Below the pieces are notes generated by a model. It had not been told where the DNA came from. It searched no databases and was given only the letters and a program-made list of their open reading frames with translations. From Chitinophagales bacterium (GTDB taxonomy: Bacteria > Bacteroidota > Bacteroidia > Chitinophagales > Saprospiraceae), in the NCBI GenBank assembly GCA_013298845.1, contig JAAFJN010000012.1, forward strand, positions 1-64,000: DNA of 64,000 bases, read 5' to 3'. Below are positions 24,311 to 34,423 of the stretch, one piece after another. Positions within the stretch are counted from its first letter, which is position 1; each line of letters opens with the position of its first letter. A program made the translations under genes and the position numbers.

Positions 24311-26791
24311 ATGAGATCAACAATATTTATTATGCTTTTTTTCTGTCTTGGGGTCTCGTTTTCTAACGCCCAAGATGTCATTGCCACTGTTACGGATGAG
24401 TCAAATGGTGGTGCCAACGACGGTGAAATAACACTTGTCATGAACGGAGGGTATGGCCCATTTGTGTTTAACTGGTCTGGCCCCAATGGTTTCACCGCCA
24501 ACACCAAAAACATATCAGGGCTTTCTCCCGGACAGTACTGCGTCACAATAACCGATGAACTCTGTGGCAAACTCACATTGTGCAGAATTGTGAAAAAATG
24601 CGATCCAATAGTAGCGGTATATACCGGCGTTAACTGTCCGTATAATTCTAACGGATACATGGGGGTGATATTAAGCGGAACTGCACCATTCACATTAGAG
24701 TGGAGTGACGGGTATTCCACAACAACCAACCTTTTTGGCTCATTACGAACCGGGTTAGATCTTGGTGTTTATTGTGTCACTGTTACCAATGCCGCAGGGT
24801 GCTCGGAGGTAATGTGTCGAGCAGTGACATCACCAGTAGAGCCTATGCAAATTTCTGCCAATCTCACGCAGCCTTCGTGTAATAACAAGGGAGCGATTAC
24901 ATTGGGTGTAACTGGTGGTTTTGGCCCTTATACATACAATTGGGCGGATAATGTAAACACCAAAGACCGAAATTTTCTTAGCCCTGGCACTTATTGTGTT
25001 ACTGTAACGGATAATAAAAACTGCACTAAAACAGCTTGTTACACGCTAAATAGTGCAATAAATAACCTGACCGTAAATCTTGAAGATTTCGTTCCAATCA
25101 GCAACTGCTCAAATGCTTCGATCTGTGACGGACGATTGGTGGTATCCGGGAGTGGAGGACAGGCACCTTATACTTATAATTGGTCGGGACCCAACTCTTT
25201 TAGTAGTAACCAGGCCAGTATTAGTAACTTGTGCAAAACCGGAATATACAATGTAACGGTTTCTGACGCATCAGGGTGTACTAAATTAGCCACATATTTG
25301 CTTTGTTGTTGCAACAGTGGTGAACCAGGTGGGGGACTCAACGTTCTTGCCTGCCCGGATATACCTGCGGGGATCAGTATAGAGGCATCGGTAAATAGTG
25401 CAACATCTGCATCAGGTGGCAATATCACCCTATTTATATCGGGTTTACCGGGCGGCCAACCTTATAGTTTGGTGTGGAAAAAAGACGGTCAGTTTTTTTC
25501 GTACGAAAAAAATATAAATAACTTATCTCCGGGCACCTATTGCGTCACCGTAAAAAGCGGCTGTAAAACCGCTTCAAGATGTTTCACCATTGTCAACTGT
25601 GACAACGCCAATATTTTGATCAACGGAACTGTCAACCCGGCTTGTGTGAGTTATAATGTAGGCTCAGTATCCCTCAATGTTAGCGGAGGAACCGGGACTT
25701 ACACTTACAGATGGAGCAACGGTGAGCAGAATAAAAATATTTACGATTTATTGCCTGGAACGTACACTGTCACGGTAAAGGATGAAAATTATTGTACCGC
25801 GACCAAGGAATTCACCATTGCCGCACAAGAGATAACAGAGCAGGATTTTCAATGTACGCGCCTTACTTTTTGTGGAGAGCAGGTGGTACAAACACAAGAA
25901 TTTCCGGTGACCCTTGTTTATAACTCTGATGATTGTAGGTTTGCGCGCGCTACCTGTGCAAATGGTTATATTGGCCCACCTATCTTTATGGGATCCCAAT
26001 TATCTGACGGCCCAGGTGGACCGTTTAGTTGTTTGAAGATAGAACGGTGTATGAATGGGCAGATTTATGATACTCATGTAGGAATACCTGGAACAGGAAC
26101 AATTGGGGGCATATCAAATAGCAGCGGATGTCCTGCACCGTTTTGTCGTCGAATTTCTTTTTGTTTTTACCCTACTTTGGGAGGTATTGACCCTAATAGT
26201 GTATCTATTATTGGTACGGGATCTTTGGTATCTACGCAGGTGACATTCTGCCAAGACGGAGGCTGTACAGCTTGTAATGGCAGACCTGGCGACTTACTCG
26301 AAAGCACCTGTGATGGTTCATATATTGGCACAACATGTATTTTTAATCCTTGTGCGTTGACCGGAGAGGGGACTGAATCAAAGTTATCCATGGATTCAAT
26401 CATTGCACTCGTCAACAACGACGCAATTGAACAATTCAAAAAAACAGCATCCCTGATCACTCAAAAAATCTATCCTTATTCGGAAGATGTTACCGATAGA
26501 GAAAATGGTACAGGGGGAATGGTTACGGATAAAGGAAGATTACAGGTGAGTCCCAATCCTTTTATGGATCACTTGACCATTACCGTTTATTCAATGATTG
26601 GTTTAGAGAGCAGCAACATTGAGTTAATAGACATGAATGGTAAAGTGGTTTATCAGCAGGAACTAAGCCTGAAAAAAGGGGAAAATGTGTATAATATTGT
26701 TTTGCCAGAGGCCATGCCGTCGGGTGTCTATATCCTCAAAGAAACCCAGGCAAACGGCGTTGTAAATATTGAGAAATTAATCAAACAATAA
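24311..26791 (+). CDS. T9SS-secreted adhesin-like protein with SprB-type repeats
   Basis: 826 residues. After a signal peptide (IFIMLFFCLGVSFSNAQ) come six SprB/PKD-like repeats of about 70-80 residues, each with a GG.GPY.YNW start and an LSPGTYCVTVTD..C end (for example GGFGPYTYNWADN and SPGTYCVTVTDNKNCT). A Cys-rich region follows (residues about 515-690). The last 85 residues are a type A T9SS sorting domain (LQVSPNPFMDHLTITVYSM ... GVYILKETQANG). SprB-type proteins are surface filaments used in gliding or attachment in Bacteroidota. The paired Cys in most repeats suggest disulphides. Confidence 0.88.
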   Translation: MRSTIFIMLFFCLGVSFSNAQDVIATVTDESNGGANDGEITLVMNGGYGPFVFNWSGPNGFTANTKNISGLSPGQYCVTITDELCGKLTLCRIVKKCDPIVAVYTGVNCPYNSNGYMGVILSGTAPFTLEWSDGYSTTTNLFGSLRTGLDLGVYCVTVTNAAGCSEVMCRAVTSPVEPMQISANLTQPSCNNKGAITLGVTGGFGPYTYNWADNVNTKDRNFLSPGTYCVTVTDNKNCTKTACYTLNSAINNLTVNLEDFVPISNCSNASICDGRLVVSGSGGQAPYTYNWSGPNSFSSNQASISNLCKTGIYNVTVSDASGCTKLATYLLCCCNSGEPGGGLNVLACPDIPAGISIEASVNSATSASGGNITLFISGLPGGQPYSLVWKKDGQFFSYEKNINNLSPGTYCVTVKSGCKTASRCFTIVNCDNANILINGTVNPACVSYNVGSVSLNVSGGTGTYTYRWSNGEQNKNIYDLLPGTYTVTVKDENYCTATKEFTIAAQEITEQDFQCTRLTFCGEQVVQTQEFPVTLVYNSDDCRFARATCANGYIGPPIFMGSQLSDGPGGPFSCLKIERCMNGQIYDTHVGIPGTGTIGGISNSSGCPAPFCRRISFCFYPTLGGIDPNSVSIIGTGSLVSTQVTFCQDGGCTACNGRPGDLLESTCDGSYIGTTCIFNPCALTGEGTESKLSMDSIIALVNNDAIEQFKKTASLITQKIYPYSEDVTDRENGTGGMVTDKGRLQVSPNPFMDHLTITVYSMIGLESSNIELIDMNGKVVYQQELSLKKGENVYNIVLPEAMPSGVYILKETQANGVVNIEKLIKQ

Positions 26792-26830
26792 TTCTAAAAT
26801 CATTTTTTCAACAATTTTTAACTAACCAAC

Positions 26831-26862
26831 GCCGGATACTACATACATTTGTGGTATCCGGC
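26831..26862 (+). terminator. Terminator hairpin with a -7 box in its loop
   Basis: Stem GCCGGATAC (26831-26839) pairs with GTATCCGGC (26854-26862). The loop contains TACATTTG (26844-26851), a good -7 box 26 bases ahead of the next gene at 26878. The site may both end the SprB-repeat transcript and start the next. Confidence 0.6.
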
Positions 26863-26877
26863 TTTATCCATTTATTT

Positions 26878-28254
26878 ATGAAAAAGGTTTTTATTTTTAT
26901 TTTCGTTTTGCTGTTGGGGGAAATATCGTCTCAAACCCCTAACAATGCCTATATAACCCCGGATTTACACGGGGAAAATTTATCGGGATTGTTTTTAGAA
27001 TCTCCGCTTACTTTGCAATACCATCAACTGTTAGATAGTCATGGTATTCAACAAATTACAGCGTATAAGAGGGCCTGGAACGAAGCAACTATGGCTTGGG
27101 GAGATACCATTGCGGCTTTTAAACAGCAGGTAGAGCAACTGCCTGGTTTTACTTCGGCTACCGAAACTCGATGGTTAAAAAAGCAGGAAGCATTTATTCC
27201 AACGCAAAAAACGGTGGTGTTTAATCGCGTCAATTGGCGGTGGAATCTTAAAAACTCCCCGGATTCTACCTTTTTTTACACTTGGGATACAGGCGTAAAC
27301 GAATGGGTGTTGACTAAAAAAATAGTTTATAAAAAGTTAAACAGCTACGTTTATGAAAGATGTGTCTTTTTGAACAGCAATACAGTTGCCGATAGTATTT
27401 GGTATTATCAAATTAATTACCCTGGACAATTGACCAGTTATCGCCAGCACCGGACGAATACTGGCAATACCTACGAAACAACCGACTCATTGGATTATTA
27501 CTACATAAATTATGACACCTTATGCACCAGTTATACTCATCGAAAAAAAATAGATAACAGCTTCCAGCGCTATCGGCGTTATGACTATACACACTTCTCT
27601 GCATATGATTCATACCGCGTAAAAGTTTTTAGGAACTACGATAATGCATCTTTTATATTTTTGTGTCAATATGAAAAAATAGTTGATCTTCAGCACTTTT
27701 CGATCGGTACAAGTAAAGATACTTTTATTCTTAATGTTCCTTATTTACCCGCTGTACATGGTTCAAGTTTTCAGTATGATACCCAGTGGATTCCGCTTAA
27801 TGGCTTCGTGGAATATCGCCACAGTGCATCTCCAAATCCCGATAGTATTTTACGTTATACCTTTAGTCGCAACATTGCCTATAATATCGTTGACAAGATA
27901 GACCAAGAGATAAGGTATCAAGTGAACACAGAATATAAAAATCAATCACAATGGCTGTTTGCTTTTGAAGATTTACCGGTTCATACCGAAATCGCGAATA
28001 GCCCGTTAAGCAAAACAATATTTAGTATCTTGGGTATTGATTCATCTAATCGCTGCGCCGTACTTGGTAATAACACAAAAAATCAACAATATATTTTAAA
28101 AGTATTCAACAGCCAGGGCGGCCAGTTGTTACAAACGCCATTTACAGAGCCGACATTTTGTTTTTCGGTAGATAACTGGCCCCCCGGCGTTTATGTAGCG
28201 ATGTTAGAATCATCTGGAAAGCAACTTACTGCAAAGCAGTTCTTTGTTTTTTAG
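26878..28254 (+). CDS. T9SS-secreted hypothetical protein
   Basis: 458 residues from the ATG at 26878 (MKKVFIFIFVLLLGEISSQT, signal peptide). The body is Tyr-, Ser- and Asp-rich with beta-strand-like segments and no recognised domain. The C-terminus (ILKVFNSQGGQLLQTPF ... WPPGVYVAMLESSGKQLTA) is a T9SS sorting tail. It shares AT-rich composition with the three genes before it. Confidence 0.8.
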   Translation: MKKVFIFIFVLLLGEISSQTPNNAYITPDLHGENLSGLFLESPLTLQYHQLLDSHGIQQITAYKRAWNEATMAWGDTIAAFKQQVEQLPGFTSATETRWLKKQEAFIPTQKTVVFNRVNWRWNLKNSPDSTFFYTWDTGVNEWVLTKKIVYKKLNSYVYERCVFLNSNTVADSIWYYQINYPGQLTSYRQHRTNTGNTYETTDSLDYYYINYDTLCTSYTHRKKIDNSFQRYRRYDYTHFSAYDSYRVKVFRNYDNASFIFLCQYEKIVDLQHFSIGTSKDTFILNVPYLPAVHGSSFQYDTQWIPLNGFVEYRHSASPNPDSILRYTFSRNIAYNIVDKIDQEIRYQVNTEYKNQSQWLFAFEDLPVHTEIANSPLSKTIFSILGIDSSNRCAVLGNNTKNQQYILKVFNSQGGQLLQTPFTEPTFCFSVDNWPPGVYVAMLESSGKQLTAKQFFVF

Positions 28255-28316
28255 AAATTCAATAGTGTTTGTAACTTCGGGTAAAATTGAGAAACAAGAA
28301 CTCAGAACAAAGTTGA

Positions 28317-28448
28317 TGGAAACCCCAAGAAACGGATACCCTGGTGACGGAGAGAATATACATAGAAGGTGCAGGTTTTGAAACCGGCAGCACCTTTAAG
28401 TTGATAAACGGGCTCTGGTACCTGGATTATTATTATACCCGAATGTAA
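28317..28448 (+). pseudogene. Possible coding remnant (frameshifted fragment)
   Basis: A frame closed upstream by TGA at 28314 reads WKPQETDTLVTERIYIEGAGFETGSTFKLINGLWYLDYYYTRM and stops at 28446-28448. The last part (FKLINGLWYLDYYY) looks like the end of a small secreted domain. An open segment in another frame at 28271-28380 (TSGKIEKQELRTKLMETP) may be the missing upstream portion. No usable start exists. Confidence 0.35.
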
Positions 28449-28451
28449 CGA

Positions 28452-28991
28452 TTACTCCAAATCCATAAAAAACTTACGAATTTCGCTGGCATCTTTGGGT
28501 TTGATCCGTCCGGCCAAAATCAGGCGCATTTCGCGGCGGCGCATGGCACTTTCGTACAGGTTTTCTTCTTCGCTCGACAGCGGCAGCACTTGCGGCACCG
28601 GAATCGGGGTTTTCTTTTTATCGTCCAGCGCCACAAACGTAAAATAGGCGTGGTTGCAACGGCGCGGCTGCTGGCCTTTCATATTATTGGCAAATACTTC
28701 TACAAAGACCTCCACTGACGTGCTGAAGGCGCGGGTTACGCTGGCTTCGAGGGTGATAACATCGCCCAGGCCAATGGGATTTTGAAACGAGATATGGTCC
28801 ACCGCCGCCGTTACCACGTGCGCTTCGCAGTGTTTACCCGCGCAAATCGCCGAGACAATGTCCATCCAGCGCATCAGGTAACCGCCCATGAGGTTACCCA
28901 TTGGATTGGTGTCGTTGGGCATAATTAATTCGGTCATTACCGTTTTACTGTCGGAAACTCTTTTGGCGGGTAATGTTTGTGCTTTTGCCAT
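28452..28991 (-). CDS. Acyl-CoA thioesterase, hotdog fold
   Basis: 179 residues of the BACH/YciA-like hotdog thioesterases, which hydrolyse acyl-CoA. Signature segments are MTELIMPNDTNPMGNLMGGYLMRWMDIVSAICAG (conserved Asn and Asp) and AAVDHISFQNPIGLGDVITLEASV. The ATG at 28989-28991 (MAKAQTLPAKR) fits the family start. A TATTTTTG box at 29017-29024 lies upstream, and the longer frame would overlap the BaiN-like gene. The gene is in the same orientation as that gene. Confidence 0.93.
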   Translation of the reverse strand: MAKAQTLPAKRVSDSKTVMTELIMPNDTNPMGNLMGGYLMRWMDIVSAICAGKHCEAHVVTAAVDHISFQNPIGLGDVITLEASVTRAFSTSVEVFVEVFANNMKGQQPRRCNHAYFTFVALDDKKKTPIPVPQVLPLSSEEENLYESAMRRREMRLILAGRIKPKDASEIRKFFMDLE

Positions 28992-29028
28992 TAATGTGTT
29001 TTTTATTTGTTGAATGCAAAAATATCGG

Positions 29029-30234
29029 TTAAACGAGCGATTGCCCAATGATCCAGCCCCCCGTCCAGGCGGCCTGAAAGTTAAAGCCACCGGTAATGGC
29101 GTCAATATTGAGTACTTCACCGGCGAAATAAAGCCCCGGGAAAAGTTTACTTTCAAACGTTTTAAAGTTCACTTCTTTGAGGTCAATGCCTCCGGCGGTA
29201 ACAAATTCTTCTTTAAACGTGCTTTTACCGTTGACGGATAACGTGCAGGCGGCCAGTTCCCGGCTAAATGCCTGGGTTTGTTTTTTGTTCAGGTCAGCCC
29301 AGCGCAGGGTATCGGGAATTTGGGCGGCGGCGGACAAACTCTGCCAAAGACGGGCGGGCAAGCCAAACTGCGGATTAGCCACCACCTGTTTTTTGGATAA
29401 AGTCATTTTCAGGTCGTTGATCTGCGCCAGCACTTCGTCGGGGGGCGTGTCGCCCAACCAATTCACCACCAGCGAAAACGCGTATTGGCAACTTTGTAGT
29501 TCGCGGGCGGCCCAGGCCGAAAGGCGCAGGATCGCCGGACCACTCAAACCCCAATGGGTAACGAGCAGGGGACCGGTGGCACTTTGTTTGAGGTGCGGAA
29601 TGGTCACCTGCGCTTGCGGCACCGACACCCCGGGCAAACCTTGCAGGCGCGTGTCCTTTATATTAAAGGTGAACAACGACGGCACGGGCGGGATAATGGT
29701 GTGCCCCAGTTTTTTCAACGTATCCCAAATGGCTTCGCTGCTGCCGGTGGTCACCACCACGCGGTCGGCCTCAAATATTTCGCCGGGCGTAATAATGCGC
29801 CATTTGCCATCGTGCATGGGAGCAATTTGCTCCACGCGGCAGCCGGGGCGCAATTCCACCCCGTTTTTTTTAGCGCTGCCCCAGAGGCAGTCAATAATTG
29901 TTTGAGAATCGTCGGAAACGGGGAACATTCTCCCGTCGGATTCTGTTTTAAGTTCCACTTGGCGTTGACGGAACCATTCGATGGTTTCGGTGGGGCCAAA
30001 GCGGCTAAACGGGCCGGCCAATTCTTTGGCACCTCGGGGATAATTTCGGGTGAGTTCGCGGGCATCAAAACAGGCATGCGTGACGTTACAACGCCCGCCG
30101 CCGCTGACTTTTACCTTTTGTAAAAAACTGCTGCCCCGCTCCAAAATAACGACGCGCATGGCGGGATTTTTTTCGGCAATAGCAATGGCTCCGAAGAACC
30201 CCGCAGCCCCTCCACCGATCACAACTGTTAACAT
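29029..30234 (-). CDS. BaiN/HI0933-family flavoprotein (YhiN-like)
   Basis: 401 residues. It begins MLTVVIGGGAAGFFGAIAIA, the FAD dinucleotide-binding loop, followed by KVKVSGGGRCNVTHA, the HI0933 family signature, and ends with GLYFAGEVLNIDAITGGFNFQAAWTGGWIIG. These are NAD(P)/FAD-dependent reductases of mostly unknown substrate, related to bile-acid reductase BaiN. Length is standard. A TAATTTTG box lies only 4 bases upstream of the ATG (30239-30246), so the mRNA is near leaderless. Confidence 0.94.
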   Translation of the reverse strand: MLTVVIGGGAAGFFGAIAIAEKNPAMRVVILERGSSFLQKVKVSGGGRCNVTHACFDARELTRNYPRGAKELAGPFSRFGPTETIEWFRQRQVELKTESDGRMFPVSDDSQTIIDCLWGSAKKNGVELRPGCRVEQIAPMHDGKWRIITPGEIFEADRVVVTTGSSEAIWDTLKKLGHTIIPPVPSLFTFNIKDTRLQGLPGVSVPQAQVTIPHLKQSATGPLLVTHWGLSGPAILRLSAWAARELQSCQYAFSLVVNWLGDTPPDEVLAQINDLKMTLSKKQVVANPQFGLPARLWQSLSAAAQIPDTLRWADLNKKQTQAFSRELAACTLSVNGKSTFKEEFVTAGGIDLKEVNFKTFESKLFPGLYFAGEVLNIDAITGGFNFQAAWTGGWIIGQSLV

Positions 30235-30238
30235 GGGG

Positions 30239-30311
30239 CAAAATTAAGCAATCATTTTACAAGGAGGGCTAAAATAAAATAACATAAATCGGAAAAATTT
30301 GCGTACCTTTG
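30239..30311. promoter_or_regulatory. Divergent -7 boxes: BaiN-like gene (minus) and infB (plus)
   Basis: TAATTTTG at 30239-30246 faces the flavoprotein gene, and TACCTTTG at 30304-30311 faces infB. The infB leader would be about 180 bases, rich in A and T, with a GGCGCCCCGCGCC stretch near 30380. Confidence 0.55.
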
Positions 30312-30499
30312 CGGCGCTTTTCTAAGCAATAGCTATTGTTTCACTAAATTTTTATTGTCTTCAAATAGTCCGACATTACAGGCGCCCCGCGCCACCACTT
30401 GTTCAATACTTTTTTTAAATTACTTTATCATCCCTGAGAAGTATAAGTTACTCAAAGCGAATGACTTAAAAAATACTTTTCAGCAGGACAAACAACTGC

Positions 30500-33400
30500 A
30501 TGGCATTAAAACTTATTAAGGTAGCAAAAGATTTTAACGTTGGTCTGCACACCATCGTAGAAAAACTTCACGGCAAAGGGTTCCCCAATGTTGAAGAGAA
30601 ACCTACGGCTGAGATCACCGATGAAATGCTCGATGTACTGAAACAGGTGTTTCAGAAGGACATTGCTATCAAAAAAGAAGCAGAAAAACTGCTTCGGCCT
30701 GTAATGAAAAAAGAGCCGGTCGAACTTCCGGGCGCAACTCCACCCGCGCCCCAACAGCCCGCCGCGCTCCCTAAACTTACCCCTCTTCCCGGACGCGAAG
30801 AAACCACTCCTAAACCGGATTTGGCCCCTCCCAAAGAGGAAGTTGCCAATATCAAGCGTGAACTTCCCCAATTGCGTGTGTTGGGAAAAATTGACCTGAA
30901 TCCGCCCAAACCGGAACCTAAACCGGAGCCTAAGCAAGAACCCAAACCAGAGGTAAAGGAAGCCCCCAAAGCGCAACCTAAACCAGAGGGACAGGAGAAG
31001 CCCAAGCCCGAAACCAAGGAAAGGCCAAGACCGTCCATGTCACCAACGCCCGTGCACCCATCCATGAAGATGACGCCCGCGCCGCCCCCGCCCGATACCC
31101 CCGCCGCCGCCCCAGAGGAAGAAAGCGAGTTCTATCGCGCCGATGCGCCGCAACTGCGTGGTCTTAAAGTATTGGGACGCATTAACCTCGACGTTAAAAA
31201 AGAAACGCCACCCGCCGATCGCAATAAAAATAATCGCGACCGTAATAATAAAGGTGGTAATAATCGCGGTGGTAATAACAGCGGCCAACAAGGCGGCGGT
31301 GGCAATCGCGACCGCAACGCTCCACGACCAGGGCAACAAGGCGATGCCGCCAATAACCCCCAACGCGCACAGCAAGGAGGAAATAACCCCCAACGTACAC
31401 CAGGTACCGGGGCCGGCACCAACGACGACCGCCAAAAGCGCAAACGCAAACAGGTTCAACGGCCGGTAACGGCCGAATCGTTGCAGGCTTCTATGTCGGG
31501 CAACCAAGGCAGTCAACAAGGCGGTAACCGCGAGCGCACCAATACCAACAGTACGCCCGGTAACAACAATACCAACAACAACCGCGGTTTCCAAGGCCGC
31601 CCCGGCGATCGTAACAATACCAATAATCGCGGTGGAGGACAACGCGGTGGTGACCAAAGCACCCAGCCTAAAGAGGTATCTCAAAAGGATATCGAAAACC
31701 AAATTCGCCAAACAATGGCGCGTATGGGAGCCGGTGCCAGCCGTAAACGCCAAAAAATGCGCCGCGATAAGCGCGATAATATGCGCGAACGCGCCGAACA
31801 GGCCGAACTCGCCGCCAGCCAAACGGGCATCCTGAACGTAACCGAATTCGTTTCCGTTTCCGATCTTGCTTCGTTACTCGGCGTTAAACCCATCGATATT
31901 ATTAAGTCTTGCATGGCTTTGGGGATCTTTGTATCCATCAACCAACGCCTCGACGCCGAAATTATCGAAGTGGTCGCCAGCGAATTTGGCCACGAAGTAC
32001 AGTTCATTTCCGCCGAAGAACAAATGGAGGTGGAAGATGAAGTGGATGATCCGGCCGATTTGGGGCCACGCCAACCCATCGTTACCGTAATGGGTCACGT
32101 TGACCACGGTAAAACGTCGTTGCTCGACTTTATCCGAAGCGCCAACGTAGCCGCCGGTGAGGCCGGTGGTATCACCCAGCACATCGGGGCTTACGAGGTA
32201 AAAGTAAACGTGGAAGGGGAAGAGAAAAAAATCACATTCCTCGATACACCGGGTCACGAAGCCTTTACGGCCATGCGTGCACGCGGTGCCAAAGTAACCG
32301 ACATTGCCATTATTGTCATTGCGGCGGACGACTCCATCATGCCACAAACCCGTGAGGCCATCAGCCACGCACAGGCGGCAGGGGTACCCATCGTATTTGC
32401 CATCAATAAAATTGACAAAGCAGGTGCCGATTCAGAACGTATCAAAAACGAACTGGCGCAAATGAATTTGCTCGTGGAAGAATGGGGCGGTAAATTCCCC
32501 AGCCAGGACATTTCGGCGAAAAAGGGCCTGAACATTGATAAACTGCTCGAAAAAGTAGTACTCGAAGCCCAAATCCTCGACATCAAAGCCAACCCCAAAC
32601 GTCGCGCAATCGGTACCGTTTTGGAGGCTTCGATGGAAAAAGGACGCGGTTACGTTACGAAAGTCCTCATCGAAAATGGTACCCTCGATAAAGGGGATCC
32701 CATCATCGCCGGTGAATACTCAGGCCGCGTACGCGCCATGTTCAACGACCGCGGTAAAGAAATCAAATCGGCTGGCCCGGCTATGCCCGTTTTGATCTTG
32801 GGTCTCGGCGGTGCACCACAGGCGGGTGAAAAACTCAAAGAAGCGGCTTCCGAGTCAGAAGCAAAAGAAATTGCAACAAAACGCGCTCAAATCCTGCGCG
32901 AGCAGGCCACCCGCGCGACCAAGCGTATTTCACTCGACGAAATTGGCCGTCGTTTGGCATTGGGTAACTTTAAAGAACTCAAACTCATCGTTAAAGGTGA
33001 CGTGGATGGTTCTATCGAGGCCCTGTCCGATTCGTTGATCAAACTGTCCATGGACAAAATCCAGGTGACGGTGATCCACAAAGCGGTAGGTCAAATCGTA
33101 GACTCCGACGTTATGTTGGCTTCTGCTTCCGACGCCATTATCGTGGGCTTCCAGGTTCGTCCTTCACTCTCGGCGCGTAAAATTGCCGAAAAAGAGGGCG
33201 TGGAAATCAAAATGTACTCCATCATCTACGAAGCGATTGAAGAAATCAAAGCGGCGATGGAGGGTATGTTGGAACCGACCAAAGAAGAGGAAATCGTGGG
33301 TCAGGTGGAAGTGCGCGACGTGTTCAAAATCACCAAAGTGGGTACTGTTGCCGGTTGCTTCGTGCAAGAAGGTAAAATCAGCCGTAACCACTACGTGCGT

Positions 33401-33601
33401 ATTATCCGCGATGGTATCGTTACCTATCCGGTTAATCAGGGTCAACACGCCGAACTTTCGTCGCTCAAACGTTTCAAAGAAGACGCAAAAGAGGTTAAAA
33501 ACGGTCTCGAATGCGGCTTAACGATCAAAAACTTTAACGATCTTAAAGTGGGCGACGTGATTGAGTCATACGTTATCAACGAAGTAAAATCCAAATTGTA
33601 A
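30500..33601 (+). CDS. infB: Translation initiation factor IF-2
   Basis: IF-2 delivers initiator tRNA to the 30S subunit in a GTP-dependent step. The 1033-residue protein has an N-terminal IF2_N domain ([15 protein letters not shown]), a long Pro/Lys/Glu stretch (about 75-215), an Asn/Gly/Gln/Arg low-complexity region (about 235-400), a second IF2_N domain ([20 protein letters not shown]), then the G domain with [15 protein letters not shown] and NKID, and domains II-IV. The expanded low-complexity region is unusually long. In many bacteria infB follows nusA; here it stands alone behind its own promoter. Confidence 0.98.
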   Translation: MALKLIKVAKDFNVGLHTIVEKLHGKGFPNVEEKPTAEITDEMLDVLKQVFQKDIAIKKEAEKLLRPVMKKEPVELPGATPPAPQQPAALPKLTPLPGREETTPKPDLAPPKEEVANIKRELPQLRVLGKIDLNPPKPEPKPEPKQEPKPEVKEAPKAQPKPEGQEKPKPETKERPRPSMSPTPVHPSMKMTPAPPPPDTPAAAPEEESEFYRADAPQLRGLKVLGRINLDVKKETPPADRNKNNRDRNNKGGNNRGGNNSGQQGGGGNRDRNAPRPGQQGDAANNPQRAQQGGNNPQRTPGTGAGTNDDRQKRKRKQVQRPVTAESLQASMSGNQGSQQGGNRERTNTNSTPGNNNTNNNRGFQGRPGDRNNTNNRGGGQRGGDQSTQPKEVSQKDIENQIRQTMARMGAGASRKRQKMRRDKRDNMRERAEQAELAASQTGILNVTEFVSVSDLASLLGVKPIDIIKSCMALGIFVSINQRLDAEIIEVVASEFGHEVQFISAEEQMEVEDEVDDPADLGPRQPIVTVMGHVDHGKTSLLDFIRSANVAAGEAGGITQHIGAYEVKVNVEGEEKKITFLDTPGHEAFTAMRARGAKVTDIAIIVIAADDSIMPQTREAISHAQAAGVPIVFAINKIDKAGADSERIKNELAQMNLLVEEWGGKFPSQDISAKKGLNIDKLLEKVVLEAQILDIKANPKRRAIGTVLEASMEKGRGYVTKVLIENGTLDKGDPIIAGEYSGRVRAMFNDRGKEIKSAGPAMPVLILGLGGAPQAGEKLKEAASESEAKEIATKRAQILREQATRATKRISLDEIGRRLALGNFKELKLIVKGDVDGSIEALSDSLIKLSMDKIQVTVIHKAVGQIVDSDVMLASASDAIIVGFQVRPSLSARKIAEKEGVEIKMYSIIYEAIEEIKAAMEGMLEPTKEEEIVGQVEVRDVFKITKVGTVAGCFVQEGKISRNHYVRIIRDGIVTYPVNQGQHAELSSLKRFKEDAKEVKNGLECGLTIKNFNDLKVGDVIESYVINEVKSKL

Positions 33602-33622
33602 TGGTTTGGATTGCACACATAC

Positions 33623-33665
33623 GACAAGAGCCGTCCCGGGTAACCGAGGCGGCTCTTGTTTTTTA
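33623..33665 (+). terminator. Intrinsic terminator of infB
   Basis: Stem ACAAGAGCCG (33623-33632) pairs with CGGCTCTTGT (33650-33659), followed by a run of T. Confidence 0.85.
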
Positions 33666-33682
33666 ATGCGTAAAGAAGTTTG

Positions 33683-34423
33683 CTACTGGGGCGCTCCGGC
33701 GTTCACCCACGCCTTTATTTTATTAACCGTGCATTGATTCAATTTTTGACCATTTTTGGGCATCCAGTTGCTGGTGCGGGTAACGGAAGCGACCAATTTA
33801 CCACTTTGCGCCACCGATTTAGCCGAGGCGTAGGTGCTTAGGTTAATTCCTCCCGACGGATTGGCTCCGCTGTGGCAACCCTGGCATTTGGCCTGCATCA
33901 AAGGTTGTACAAAATTGGTGTACGAGAGTCCCACCGTATCACAGGCACTGCCGCTTTGTTCGTTGCACCCGTTGTTTTTGGCGCCCTGGGTAATCCATTG
34001 GCCAATACGATTTATTTGCGCCGGGGTTAGTGGTTCGTTCGGCAGGGGTGGCATTCGCTCGTCCACGTCGTTTTCAAGCAGCGCTTCCATCAACTCGTTT
34101 TCATTCCAATCGAGATTGGTGATATCCTCTACCGTGGCCATGATATTGGTGTACGAGTCCAAAATAATGCCATCTTGCCGGTCAATGGCGTTGTGGCAGC
34201 CGCTTTCCGTGCAGTTAGAAACGAGCATGGGCAATATTTCGTTTTGAAAATACACCGAGTCGGGCGAACAAGGCGTGTCAATGGTGGTTGTGGTGTCTCC
34301 CGGAATCGTGTCCGTTGGATCGGGCATATTGTCGCTGAACGGTTCGTGTTTGCACGAAGGATAGCACAAGGCTCCCAGAACGCACACTATAAGGAACGGG
34401 AATATGTTTTTACGGCTGTTCAT
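33683..34423 (-). CDS. Cytochrome-c-type lipoprotein with two haem-like motifs
   Basis: 246 residues with a lipoprotein-type signal (GALCYPSC). Two haem-binding motifs are visible: CTESGCH (CX4CH, non-standard spacing) near residue 71 and CQGCH (standard CX2CH) near residue 179. They sit in PMLVSNCTESGCH and PLMQAKCQGCHSG, the layout of the planctomycete-type cytochrome c domain seen in Bacteroidota lipoproteins. The first motif has two extra residues, so haem attachment there is uncertain. Likely an envelope electron-transfer or structural lipoprotein. Confidence 0.82.
   Translation of the reverse strand: MNSRKNIFPFLIVCVLGALCYPSCKHEPFSDNMPDPTDTIPGDTTTTIDTPCSPDSVYFQNEILPMLVSNCTESGCHNAIDRQDGIILDSYTNIMATVEDITNLDWNENELMEALLENDVDERMPPLPNEPLTPAQINRIGQWITQGAKNNGCNEQSGSACDTVGLSYTNFVQPLMQAKCQGCHSGANPSGGINLSTYASAKSVAQSGKLVASVTRTSNWMPKNGQKLNQCTVNKIKAWVNAGAPQ

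Noticed and set aside
28992-29156. 55-residue N-terminal extension of the thioesterase
   Set aside because: It overlaps the end of the BaiN-like gene, and a good -7 box lies between the two, so the ATG at 28989-28991 is the start.
31040-31822. Long minus-strand open frame opposite infB
   Set aside because: It mirrors the low-complexity Asn/Gly-rich and Pro-rich coding stretch of infB; its hydrophobic text is a by-product of GC-rich codons.
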